NCBI GenBank assembly: GCA_025642075.2
Contig: JAODUO010000042.1
Location: 699,001 to 763,000 of the forward strand
Reading direction: 5' to 3'
Origin: Ridgeia piscesae
Lineage: Eukaryota; Annelida; Polychaeta; Sabellida; Siboglinidae
Length of the DNA stretch: 64,000 nucleotides
A program made the translations under genes and the position numbers. Shown here piece by piece: positions 11,480-24,900 of the stretch. Each line of letters starts with the position of its first letter. Positions within the stretch are counted from its first letter, which is position 1. The notes beneath the pieces were generated by a model. That model searched no databases. It saw nothing but the letters and a program-made list of their open reading frames with translations, and had not been told where the DNA came from.

Positions 11480-12560
11480 TTAAGTCTCTTGAACGATTTG
11501 GCAAGGTCCTATATATAGCCGTTCTCGTATGTCGGTGTTGAGAAGTTTTGACAGGGAGATGACCATACATTCATAGACCATCAAGCTCTTCCTCTGACGT
11601 CCACGACGGCCTCTGTCCAGGATCATCTTCGGGAGGCCAGCACGTCGTGCTACGTGTCCATACGATGCGTAGAGGTACTTGTGAACATGCCATGTTGTAA
11701 CCTTGCTGCGGGGATATTCTTTGTAGATGCGGAGTCGCTTCAAGCACTTGATCTCGAACGCTTTGATTTTTTTCTCAACAAGCGGTAAGTGTCAACGTCT
11801 AACAGCCGGACAGAAAGATGGATAGTACAAGTGATCTGAACAAGCTGGACATGGCTTCTCCAAACTGGCCATGGCTGCCGTTTCTGAAGCGACCGTGATG
11901 CGTATTTCTGTGGTGCAGCGCGGCTGCCATCCTTAGCCAAGGTCACTCCAAGATATTTAAAGCTGCCTATGTCTGCACTGATGTTGTTTAAGCTGTTGGC
12001 CAGGACTTTGTGTATCTCTGCGCTGATTCCCATGTCATAATCCCCTACACTCTAAGCGAACTGAAGGCGAGAGACGGGCCAGTCACCAATGAAGCAATGG
12101 TCGTTGTATAAGGCGTCATGCATAATATTCAAGAACTAGTTGAAGAGCAAGCATCCTTGTCAGATGCACACTGTTGTGGTAAAGAATTCCCTGATCTTGT
12201 TCATAAGGAGCGCCCTCTTGGCATCTTCGTATAGCGACTCGAATCAATCCTTCCTCTACATTGAATCCTAACGTATCAATAATGCCAGACTCTGTGAAAT
12301 GCATTCTTGTAGTCTACAAAGTTGTAAAAGATGTTTCTACGTGATGACTGGTGTTGAATTTCTGCTCTAAAACCCGTTTGTTCGTCAGCAAGTTCTTCGA
12401 CCACGGACTTCAACCGGTTGGGAATTACTATGAGCATGGTCTTGCACAAATGAAGGATTAGGCTGATTGTCTGATAGTTCTTGCACTGCCCGAGGTATCC
12501 TTTCCTGGGTAGTATCTTGGCAATGGAAGCAACTTTCTACTCCACTGGCAAAGACGCACA
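11480..12560 (-). pseudogene. Decayed non-LTR retrotransposon, reverse transcriptase and C-terminal part
   Basis: Read on the minus strand, fragments in order are: a segment with GYLGQCKNYQTISL (the usual RT finger motif) and ELADEQTGFRA near 12500-12370; RT palm pieces with a disrupted FVDYKNAFHRVW near 12330-12300; GSFKYLGVTLAKDGS near 11970-11925; and GHVARRAGLPKMI with GRRGRQRKS near 11660-11590. Stops, frameshifts and at least one large internal deletion separate them. It differs from the LINE at 793-3740 and matches another family common in marine invertebrates. Confidence 0.8.
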
Positions 12561-14007
12561 TGCAAAACACAGCAACGATCAACAACACCGCCAGAGCAAC
12601 AACATATGCTGCATTTAATTAGTCAGTTTTCCCAAATTAATGTCAACAATAACACGTACACACACGGTAATCACAAACTGACAAATCACTGTACAACTGC
12701 ATGGGGGCAAATAAATACAAATCACAAAGGTACACGAACAACGCCACAACGTACGTTACTCAATATAATACATGCGTGTTTGCAGGACACATTTATACAT
12801 AAATATGCATGCTATAATGGTGCGCACTTGGTCTGAGAGCTGTGGACGGAATGCTCCTCTTTGCCGTCTTACAGTCTTGGTTCCTTGGTGATGACATCAG
12901 TAGGATGAGAATAAGTCTGCCTGTCGTTCTACACAACACTACTAACAAACCATCAAATGTATCAGTCGCCTTACACAAAACTAGTAAATGTTTTTAATCA
13001 ATTCATCTGTTCATAATATTTTATAACAATCAAACCGTCAAAACATTGCATGACAACAACTCACACTTTGCATATTTTCAGTTATATAGTCAGTCGATCG
13101 TCCACAATTTGCTGAAACATAACATCTATACAAGAGGACATTCATGGGGGAAATGGTTCATTCCGTAAGTTTTCTAGTCTTCAGACCCTTGTATGCACTG
13201 AAACAAACTGAACACGTAACGACTACACAAAAATGAAATCAAACTGTGAGAGAGAAAACAACATAATTTTGATTGCATCTGAATCCTCAGGACATTTATA
13301 CATGCGTGTGTGCACAGCACCAAGTCCACGAGGGAGACAGTCCATTGGTAACATCTTTATACATATAGTTACAGAACAGTGCCCAGGACACAGCCTCACG
13401 TACTACGTGCATGGATATGAAACGACAACACATAGTATTCACAGTGTCCGGCTCGATAGCCACAAAGAAAATCATTGAAGTGCCCCTTCAATAAACAACA
13501 TTTCAAAACGCTGCCAACGCTATGAAAATAGACATCTGTACAGTACTAACAATTACCATGGGGTGGAGATAAGACTACAGACAACAATGTTGGTGTGAAA
13601 TATACTATACCGACCGCTAGTCACTCTTCCCACCCCCCCATTAAACTGCACTAAAACGACACAGCACAACCGACTATCACTAGAGTTCTTCCGTCTGAAC
13701 GATACATCCCAACGGGGCTAGGAAGAAACAAGTTAACGAGCTATTTACACATTTGCCAGATGCCATTCTGCATGCAGCGAAAATATAGAAACAAAGGAGA
13801 CCCATCCGTGGTTGTCGGTCGTCAAATGCAGTTGAGCACAGATCTGATCTCTGGTACCAAGGATCAGTGGAGTATCATCAGGTAAACGGCGTTGTGAGAA
13901 CACGCCGACACGACAACACACTCTAGAGAGTTTGAGTAACACGTCCGACGCGTGCACACCAATACATTAACACATCTCCCTTCCGAGTCCCTGGCACTCG
14001 TTTCTGT
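12561..14007. other. Intergenic spacer beyond the atlastin 3' end
   Basis: No open frame with motifs and no obvious repeat. CACAC-rich and ACATTTATACAT-like patches are scattered. It may include atlastin 3' sequence if a distal polyadenylation site is used. Confidence 0.35.
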
Positions 14008-14017
14008 TTTATTTATT
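14008..14017 (-). terminator. Candidate polyadenylation signals for atlastin
   Basis: Two overlapping AATAAA hexamers are read on the minus strand (TTTATTTATT on plus). They lie about 435 nt past the exon 13 stop and are the first such signals I see downstream of it. Further TTTATT copies around 14766 and 14872 could serve the shorter isoform. Confidence 0.4.
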
Positions 14018-14450
14018 TCTTTTTGCAAAGTGGCTTCTCCAGCCCACGAAAGTGCCTCCATAGACCGAACATCGGAACGCTGCCCATTTGTAAACATGTA
14101 TCCTGCTTGACATGTCCACATAGTTCACGTCTACGAAGGTACACTCATTTAACACCCACCCATGTCGTGTCACATGACTACAGTCACGTGACTCAACTGA
14201 TGGCAGTTGCGCTTTCAATGAGTTCTATTCATTTCCCGTGCCGGTTACATCATGTGCACCAACAAATTAGATGCCCTTGTGCGAATGCGTAATCCTTCCG
14301 ATCCCTGTTGCCAACAACGTCGGTCGACAACGCTGCTTCGCCCACAGATTAGTTCATCAGGATTTGCACTCTGTGATGCCATTTCTCAGTGCTAGATGGC
14401 AGTGATGTGGCGGTGGCGTCGTTTCATTGGATGGCGGCAGACGGCCAGCG

Positions 14451-14531
14451 TTACTTCATCTTCTTGATTTCGTCATGTGTTTGTCCCACCGCAGGTCCAT
14501 TCACAAGCTTCATACATACAGGGTTCAATGC
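14451..14531 (-). CDS. ATL: Atlastin exon 13 (C-terminal tail and stop)
   Basis: A clean acceptor (CATCTGTTGCAG) is followed by 26 codons and TAA in the phase supplied by the exon 12 donor. The peptide begins [13 protein letters not shown] and ends EIKKMK, a short basic end like that of vertebrate atlastins. It brings the total to 538 residues, the expected length. The exon 12 donor (ACA|GTGGGT) is not ideal, so how often this exon is used is unknown. Confidence 0.68.
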   Translation of the reverse strand, partial: ALNPVCMKLVNGPAVGQTHDEIKKMK

Positions 14532-17500
14532 CTGCAACAGATGACCACACACACAGTGCTAAATGTCCAGGCAGCAAATCTTTAGTTCTAAAAATTAATT
14601 CTTAATATTACCACACATTAAAAAATGTAACAAACAAGTATTAAAAATCATTATTCAGCCGAACTACTTCATTGCCTAAACAATGTTTTGAAGAAATAAA
14701 AAAATGGAAATATATAAATAAAATTTTACACAAAAGTTTTTCCAGTAATTATATGGTTGCATAAATTATTTATTTGTTATTATCTGTGCCATTATACAAG
14801 ACTTAGTTAAAGCAGATATAACAGTTAAATAAAACATGACATTTTATGAGTCATTAAATGACTCATTAAATTATTTATTTTATGATGAGTGATATGATGT
14901 TGTACTTTTAGTAGATATTTTAAAGACACTGACAAACAGCTGAAATTACCTTATCATGCAAACAGAACATTGTCATTATAACCTGCCAAAAAAAAAGCAA
15001 AAACAAAACCAGTTCCTCAAGTGTTTACTATGCAATAGTGGTGGATTATCATCACTGACAAGAAGACATCAAATTCGTGACACCCACTGTTTCCCAGATG
15101 ACGTCTGTGACGGAGTCGATCTGCATCCCAATCTCACGGTAGTTGCCACTATACCGCACGTATCCCCACATGAAGAGAGCTGCAAGGGCTGTGCACATGA
15201 CAAGGCTGATGAAGTTGGAAGCTGTCTCGATGCCAGCCACTCCGAATACACCCGACACAACATAACAGATTGTCATGATGACGAAGAGAACGGCTGGCGT
15301 GCGTGCCGCGGCAAAGATGTTCTTGCTGTCGTTGTGCTTCGACAGCGACTCAGCCAGCTCCTCGATCTCGCCATTCAGTCGCTCCAGGTAGATTTGACAG
15401 AAGGCCGAGCTGCCCATCTTGCGCGTCGACGCGAACAGCCGGAGCACGTACGTCTTGCAACGCTCGTGTTCTCGACGGAACAGCTCCGGCCCGATGTATG
15501 GCTTGTCACCGCCCACGATCTGGGAAGCATGAGAGCAAGATTTACAGATACATACCTGTCAAACTTGTGTTTCAAATTCTAAAGTTAAAACCGCACAAAT
15601 AAGTAATACCAATATGGGGCCATCCTCAGGTAATAAATATCAACAATGCAGCAGAATATGGTGATCTTGTACAGCTGCCTGCAGTCAAGATTGTTTCAGA
15701 TAATAATGTCAACATATAACTGAGTAGTTTCATAGATACATAGTGAGTGTAATTATAATAAGACGTACTTTCAGTTTACCCTTACCTAACTATCTACATA
15801 TTTGCATTGAACATTATGTAACATCAATAATACATAAAATTACCACAATACTCTGTACAATAATGCACTGCCAGGAACAATACTTTATATGATGGTATAA
15901 TGAATTTCCGATTGTAATGTAGACCAAGCAAATAAACTGGGCTATTTGTAACACTGTAAATTGTAAAAAAAAACTGTAACACGTAAAATAGCTTTTTCAA
16001 CTAAATTTTGTAATTTTATTTATTTATTTATTAACACAACACAAACACAGGTCGATGAGGATAGATTAATCTTTATGAACCCACCATCCCGCAAGGCCAT
16101 GCGATGGCACCACTAAGGCCTATAAATCATGGTTTTATACAACATGCTAACTAAACAATCACACTGGTGTCAAAATACCAAATACACCAGTTTACACACA
16201 TGGTATGCAGCAGTTCTTGCGAGACTTTTGCATTATGTAACAATTTTACTGTGCTTAGTTTACTGGCTGGGAGTCAGAATGTTAACATGCAAGGACCCCT
16301 TAGAGCAACTCACTATACAGTGCAATAGCTTCATCACTTGTATTGCAGCCAGGGGTACTTACCTGTTCCATTTCCTTGACGTATGCGTGCTTCGCCCCAG
16401 CTACAGCGGCCAAGTTGTTGGCTTCAGCTGTCGCCTGAAACAAACACATACTCCATGACCACTGACCACTAACCACAGATACAACACACTCACACTGGTA
16501 CATCATGGTAGAACACACTCACACTGGTACATCATGGTAGAACACACTCACACTGGTACATCATGGTAGAACACACTCACACTGGTACATCATGGTAGAA
16601 CACACTCACACTGGTACATCATGGTAGAACACACTCACACTGGTACATCATGGTAGAACACACTCACACTGGTACATCATGGTAGAACACACTCACACTG
16701 GTACATCATGGTAGAACACACTCACACTGGTACATCATGGTAGAACACACTCACACTGGTACATCATGGTAGAACACACCCACACTGGTACATCATGGTA
16801 GAACACACCCACACTGGTACATCATGGTAGAACACACCCACACTGGTACATCATGGTAGAACACACTCACACTGGTACATCATGGTAGAACACACTCACA
16901 CTGGTACATCATGGTAGAACACACTCACACTGGTACATCATGGTAGAACACACTCACACTGGTACATCATGGTAGAACACACTCACACTGGTACATCATG
17001 GTAGAACACACTCACACTGGTACATCATGGTAGAACACACTCACACTGGTACATCATGGTAGAACACACTCACACTGGTACATCATGGTAGAACACACTC
17101 ACACTGGTACATCATGGTAGAACACACTCACACTGGTACATCATGGTAGAACACACTCACACTGGTACATCATGGTAGAACACACTCACACTGGTACATC
17201 ATGGTAGAACACACTCACACTGGTACATCATGGTAGAACACACTCACACTGGTACATCATGGTAGAACACACTCACACTGGTACATCATGGTAGAACACA
17301 CTCACACTGGTACATCATGGTAGAACACACTCACACTGGTACATCATGGTAGAACACACTCACACTGGTACATCATGGTAGAACACACTCACACTGGTAC
17401 ATCATGGTAGAACACACTCACACTGGTACATCATGGTAGAACACACTCACACTGGTACATCATGGTAGAACACACTCACACTGGTACATCATGGTAGAAC

Positions 17501-18898
17501 ACACTCACACTGGTACATCATGGTAGAACACACTCACACTGGTACATCATGGTAGAACACACTCACACTGGTACATCATGGTAGAACACACTCACACTGG
17601 TACATCATGGTAGAACACACTCGCACTGGTACATCATGGTAGAACACACTCACACTGGTACATCATGGTAGAACACACTCACACTGGTACATCATGGTAG
17701 AACACACTCGCACTGGTACATCATGGTAGAACACACTCCACTGGTACATCATGGTAGAACACACTCCACTGGTACATCATGGTAGAACACACTCGCACTG
17801 GTACATCATGGTAGAACACACTCGCACTGGTACATCATGGTAGAACACACTCACACTGGTACATCATGGTAGAACACACTCGCACTGGTACATCATGGTA
17901 GAACACACTCGCACTGGTACATCATGGTAGAACACACTCGCACTGGTACATCATGGTAGAACACACTCACACTGGTACATCATGGTAGAACACACTCACA
18001 CTGGTACATCATGGTAGAACACACTCACACTGGTACATCATGTTAGAACACACTCACACTGGTACATCATGGTAGAACACACTCACACTGGTACATCATG
18101 GTAGAACACACTCACACTGGTACATCATGGTAGAACACACTCACACTGGTACATCATGGTAGAACACACTCACACTGGTACATCATGGTAGAACACACTC
18201 ACACTGGTACATCATGATACAACACACTGGTACATCCATGATACAACACACTGGTACATCATGGTAGAACACACTCACACTGGTACATCATGGTAGAACA
18301 CATTCACACTGGTACATCATGGTAGAACACCCTCACACTGGTACATCATGATACAACACACTGGTACATCATAATACAACACACTGGTACATCCATGATA
18401 CAACACACTCACACTGGTACATCACGATACAACACACTCACACAGCATACTGGTACACCATGATAGAACACACTCATACAACACACTGGTACATCATGAC
18501 ACAACACACTCACACAGCATACTGGTACACCATGATAGAACACACTCATACAACACACTGGTACATCACGATACAACACACTCACACAGCATACTGGTAC
18601 ATCATGATACAACACACTCACACTCGTACATCATGGTAGAACACACTCACACAGCACACTGGTACATCATGGTACAACACACTCACACAGCACACTGGTA
18701 CATCACACTCACACAGCACACTGATAATTCATGATACATCACATTCACACATTCTGAAGAAGGTGGCCGATGGTGGCTGAAACGTTGATGTGAGTAGAAA
18801 TTGTTAGTTTTTGCTTTTCCTTGAATAGTATACTTCCAACTTGATGAACATTTTCATGAAGTATAATCTTGAAAATTACATAAAAGTATGCTTGGATA

Positions 18899-18953
<55 letters not shown>

Positions 18954-21900
18954 ATATACATATACATACAGTAGAACCTGTCTTGTAGGGACACCTGTCG
19001 GGCCAAGCAAAAGTGTCCCTACATTGCAGGTGTCCCCTCGTCAGAGGGACATGAATTTTCCAAAAAATACCAGCACATACAATCTTTATTTACATCCACA
19101 TTACAACATACCTAAATCACATTTATGCCCACAGTTATAATACCCATACAAATGAAGTGTAATAATATCACATTTAATATTACAGTAGAACCCCTCATTT
19201 AAGAGTGTTTTGTGTTAATTCAATTAAGTATTAAAATGCACAAAATACAACTTAGAAAATAGTAAAATGAGACGACACATTAACAACATTTTCATTTATT
19301 TTGTTTGTGACATGTTTCATTATAAGTTTAATTTTGAATAGTTTTTAATATTATTATCTGATTGTTATTTCAAATTTGGTCTGAGGGGCTAAAAAGGTGC
19401 TGCCACCTCACGGCGTCTGGGTAATCACGCTTCGGTCGCCATTTTGTTTATCGTTTCAGCGGCGCAAAACGATCATTTACTTTCTGATCTAACCATGAAA
19501 ACGACTTCTTACAACCGTCAAACTTCCTGTCTCATAACTTATATAGACATTACCATGCTATGTTAAAAAGTAAATTCATTTAAATTCCTGTAAAGAATAC
19601 AATTCACAAATCAGTATTGTGGCAACTCGACATCGCCGGCAACGCGCAGGCCGTGGATTACCGTGGTGTAACATCAGTATTTTATTGCGGCGTCACTACA
19701 TAAATGAGCTTCAGAAATGTTTGTTTTATCCTAAACTAATATGAAACTTAGCATAAACTCAGTTACCCTATCTTATGTTTGTTGTCGCTCGACATAACTA
19801 GAAACTTGGAGAAAAATAAAATAACTGGATAGATCGATTGCGAGCGGCTGTAAATTTAAATGGGTCACCAGTTGTGGGTCGAGATCCCGTGCGCTTTCTC
19901 CGTTCCCAGCATCCATTGTACTGAACAGGAAATGATCGCCGCCATCTTTAAATATTATTGAAATATTTGTATCAAAATGAAGTTAACTGTCCGCCCTAGC
20001 AGGTGAAAAATAACAAAAAATCGCTGTCCGCGTCCGCGTCCACCAGGTGGCCGCTCATCTCAGGGATATTTCCGTTGAAAAGTGATCGGGACATCGGAAC
20101 ACTGTCCGTACATAGCAGGTGGCCGCTTGTCGCGGGGGCCGCTGAAGACAGGTTCTACTGTATATATTTGCCATAAACTAACCCAGAAAGTTTGCCCTTG
20201 GGAATGTTGTTCTGACTGCCAAATGTCTCCTTGACTAAGGACACTGTATCCAGTGACAAGGCATTCTGACGTGTTCTACAAGGCACTCTGACAATGTGTT
20301 CTACAAGGCACTCTGACAATATGTTCCATACAACAGACTTACCCGCAGCATAGACTTTGGCTCTGGCAGTTCATCGCCCTGGTATATCTTGATGTATGAC
20401 TGCAACAGAGAGATTACAGCTATCCAACAGCTACACGACTCTGTGTAGCTGTACAATTACACAACTCTATGTATCTGTACAACTACACAACTATGTGTAA
20501 CTGTACAACAACTACACGACTCTGTGTAACTGTACAACAACTACACGACTCTGTGTAACTGTACAACAACCACACGACTCTGTGTAACTGTACAACTACA
20601 CGACTCTGTGTAACTGTACAACAACTACACGACTCTGTGTAACTGTACAACTACACGACTCTGTGTAACTGTACAACTACACGACTCTGTGTAACTGTAC
20701 AACAACTACACGACTCTGTGTAACTGTACAACAACTACACGACTCTGTGTAACTGTACAACTACACGACTCTGTGTAACTGTACAACAACTACACGACTC
20801 TGTGTAACTGTACAACAACTACACGACTCTGTGTAACTGTTACAACCAACTTACCACGACTCTGTGTAACTTTAAAAAACAACACGACTCTGTGTAACTG
20901 TACAACAACTACACGACTCTGTGTAACTGTACAACAACTACACGACTCTGTGTAACTGTACAACTACACGACTCTGTGTAACTGTACAACAACTACACGA
21001 CTCTGTGTAACTGTACAACAACTACACGACTCTGTGTAACTGTACAACAACTACACGACTCTGTGTAACTGTACAACAACTACACGACTCTGTGTAACTG
21101 TACAACTACACGACTCTGTGTAACTGTACAACAACTACACGACTCTGTGTAACTGTACAACATACACGACTCTGTGTAACTGTACAACAACTACACGACT
21201 CTGTGTAACTGTACAACAACTACACGACTCTGTGTAACTGTACAACAACTACACGACTCTGTGTAACTGTACAACAACTACACGACTCTGTGTAACTGTA
21301 CAACAACTACACGACTCTGTGTAACTGTACAACAACTACACGACTCTGTGTAACTGTACAACTACACGACTCTGTGTAACTGTACAACAACTACACGACT
21401 CTGTGTAACTGTACAACAACTACACGACTCTGTGTAGCAGTACAACAACTACACGACTCTGTGTAGCAGTACAACAACTACACGACTCTGTGTAGCAGTA
21501 CAACAACTACACGACTCTGTGTAGCAGTACAACAACTACACGACTCTGTGTAGCAGTACAACAACTACGTGACTCTGTGTAGCAGTACAACTACACGACT
21601 CTGTGTAGCAGTACAACAACTACGTGACTCTGTGTAGCAGTACAACAACTACGTGACTCTGTGTAGCAGTACAACAACTACACGACTCTGTGTAGCAGTA
21701 CAACAACTACACGACTCTGTGTAGCAGTACAACAACTACACGACTCTGTGTAGCTGTACAACAACTACACGACTCTGTGTAGCAGTACAACAACTACACG
21801 ACTCTGTGTAGCAGTACAACAACTACACGACTCTGTGTAGCAGTACAACAACTACACGACTCTGTGTAGCTGTACAACTACATGACTCTGTGTAGCAGTA

Positions 21901-24900
21901 CAACTACACGACTCTGTGTAGCAGTACAACAACTACACAACTCTGTGTAGCAGTACAACAACTACACGACTCTGTGTAGCAGTACAACAACTACACGACT
22001 GTGTAGCTGTAATATTGCTGGTGGACCTGCAGCCTGACATCACAACTGTAATTATGCCAGTTAACTCTATCAAACATTTCTGGGGTAAATACTTCAAATT
22101 ACATATTATACAGACTCACTTAGCATGTGTCAATGCGTCAATGAAGCAATGATAAGGAACACTCTTATCTGCAGAATGTGCCCGAATACTGGTGGTTGTA
22201 TCATTTAGCCGCTAGGATGTGTACTATTGCGTAGTACACATCTTGTCTGCCCGAGTCAGCCCCCAAGGATTAGCCAACTCTCGTGGTTTTTAAGATTTTA
22301 CAGGCTCACAGACATGCACACAAATGTACATGGATTTTTTATTTTCTAATGGATGCAGTTTTAATGTTATGTTTTTACAGTTAGCTGTGCTAATTAATGA
22401 CCACAGCAGCCACTGCTGCAGTTTTATCTGGCCAGAGCTGATTCTATACTGCAACATAATTATTATATCATTGGTCAACCAGCGTTTACATTGTTCACTC
22501 CATGTTAACAAATACATATTTAATATCATTACAACAACAACATAGCATTCTTCACAATTATCAATGTTTTCAGATGTATTAATTTATATGGTGAACTTGC
22601 CAAAATGAGTGCTGAACATGTCATGTCAGCAGCGCATATGGCATGACTTTCACGATAGGACAATACACATCTCAACAAATCGAAAACCTGCACTTGTAAA
22701 CATATTTGGATACTCTTGCTTTCTAGTCAGTCAACTAGAAATAAATTGGTCTTCGCAAGAAAATGATGCCATCCGAGAAACAAAGTTACGATGAGTTGAA
22801 GTGTAAACATGTAGATTCACTGGTGACATGTTATCGTCTGAACTACAACAAGGCCATTCGTCTATTTGTCACTACTTAAGTTATGTTGCATAACATTTAA
22901 ATGTGATTTACAAGTGAGGATATTATGTTTTGTTTGACAATGTGGCATCGTTTTGAAAGTTAGCATGATATTGTGATAAACAGCTCAAGCATACTGCGAG
23001 CATGTTAGCACGCATGAACTATGTCAATGTTATTTTTCACGTATTGCTCTGGTGACTGCCGCTTTTGTGCATTGTCTGCAAGGTGCATTACAGTACAGAA
23101 CTCATCCAAGTTGAAGACAAGATCCCCAAACCTGTGTGTAAGCAGCAGTAACTGCTACAGGACTGGAACGTGTGACCTGACACTCAACTCTGGCTCACGG
23201 CAAACCACTGGTCATCGGAAATGTCCATCAATGTGTTACTACCACTATCATTATCTAATGAATTAACTTTGACAACATCCTTATCATATCACGTTTTAAT
23301 GTTATCCCTATTTACAACCTAGTTTGCATATACACCTACATTCATGCACCTATGTGTTTGTGTGTAAAATTTAATTTTTATAGCTAAATGTTTGAATTAA
23401 ATACTGATTGTTATTTATTGAACTAACCAGTTTTGGCAACTGTGTATTTCATGTATTTCGGTGCCTTGAATTGGAATTTTCTCTCGATTTAATGCTCTTA
23501 TAAAATAAATTTACATATTTACTATATCACACAATAAGACATTTCGGCTAAATACACATTAAAAATATATATGACAGGTAGAAAGTAAAATAAGTAAACA
23601 AATAAAAACCTACACCCAACAGTCATTATTTATGAATGCCAAGATACACCGGCTGACCTTGAAGTATTCAACGAGCATCCGTCCGGTGATCTTCGAGCCG
23701 TTGATCTCTTTCACCACCAGGTGTGCGGGAGACAGCAGCAGAGGCACGAGGAGTCGCAGCTGTGTCTTGAAGTCTGGCTCAATGTCTGCAGACACGACAG
23801 GACAGGACGGACTCACAAACACACCACAGCAACCAGTAGTAACGTGAGAGTTCACATGCACACAGGGACACCTTGTAAGCACTGGCCAGAGAGGCAATAA
23901 GGGTGATGTTTTCTACCCAGAGACTTCTTTCATCCACCAGAGAGGCAATAAGGGTGATGTTTTCTACCCAGAGACTTCTTTCATCCACCAGAGAGGCAAT
24001 AAGGGTGATGTTTTCTACCCTGAGACTTCTTTCATCCACCAGAGCGGCAATAAGGGTGATGTTTTCTACCCTGAGACTTCTTTCATCCACCAGAGCGGCA
24101 ATAAGGGTGATGTTTTCTACCCTGAGACTTCTTTCATCCACCAGAGCGGCAATAAGGGTGATGTTTTCTACCCTGAGACTTCTTTCATCCACCAGAGCGG
24201 CAATAAGGGTGATGTTTTCTACCCTGAGACTTCTTTCATCCACCAGAGCGGCAATAAGGGTGATGTTTTCTACCCTGAGACTTCTTTCATCCACCAGAGA
24301 GGCAATAAGGGTGATGTTTTCTACCCTGAGACTGCTTTCATCCACCTGAGAGGCAATGAGGGTGATGTTTTCTACCCTGAGACTCTTTCATCCACCTGAG
24401 AGGCAATGAGGGTGATGTTTCCTACCCTGAGACCACCCTTCACCTACCTGAGAGGCAATGAGGGTGATGTTTTCTCCCCTGAGACCACCCTTCACTCACC
24501 TGAGAGGCAATGAGGGTGATGTTTTCTCCCCTGAGACCCCCCTTCACCTACATGAGAGGCAATGAGGGTGATGTTTTCTCCCCTGAGACCACCCTTCACC
24601 TACACGAGAGGCATTGAGGGTGATGTTTTCTACCCTGAGACCACCATTCACTCACCTGAGAGGCGGCCATCAAAGTGCGGACTGGTGGCGACCTTGAGTC
24701 CAGGGTGAGGCATGAGAAAGCAGCGGATCTGCTCGAAGCATGACCTCACGTGGATCCTCAGCTGCTGCAGTTCCTCATGCTGACCTTCCTTCACCTGTGA
24801 CAAACACAAGACTGTCACAGTGTAGACACTATCATATCTGGCAGAAATACCATTTCACTTGTGATGTCTGGCCTTAAATTTAAAGTAAATTGTTAATTAA

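Noticed and set aside
16480..22015. CRISPR-like arrays of about 29-bp repeats
   Set aside because: Repeats are directly adjacent with no unique spacers, and they lie in introns of an animal gene. They are minisatellites.
23779..24345. 188-codon minus frame with 17-residue repeats adjoining atlastin exon 9
   Set aside because: It runs through the 51-bp intron array. The real exon 9 is bounded by a clean CTGCAG acceptor at 23786, and exon 8 read-through stops at once.
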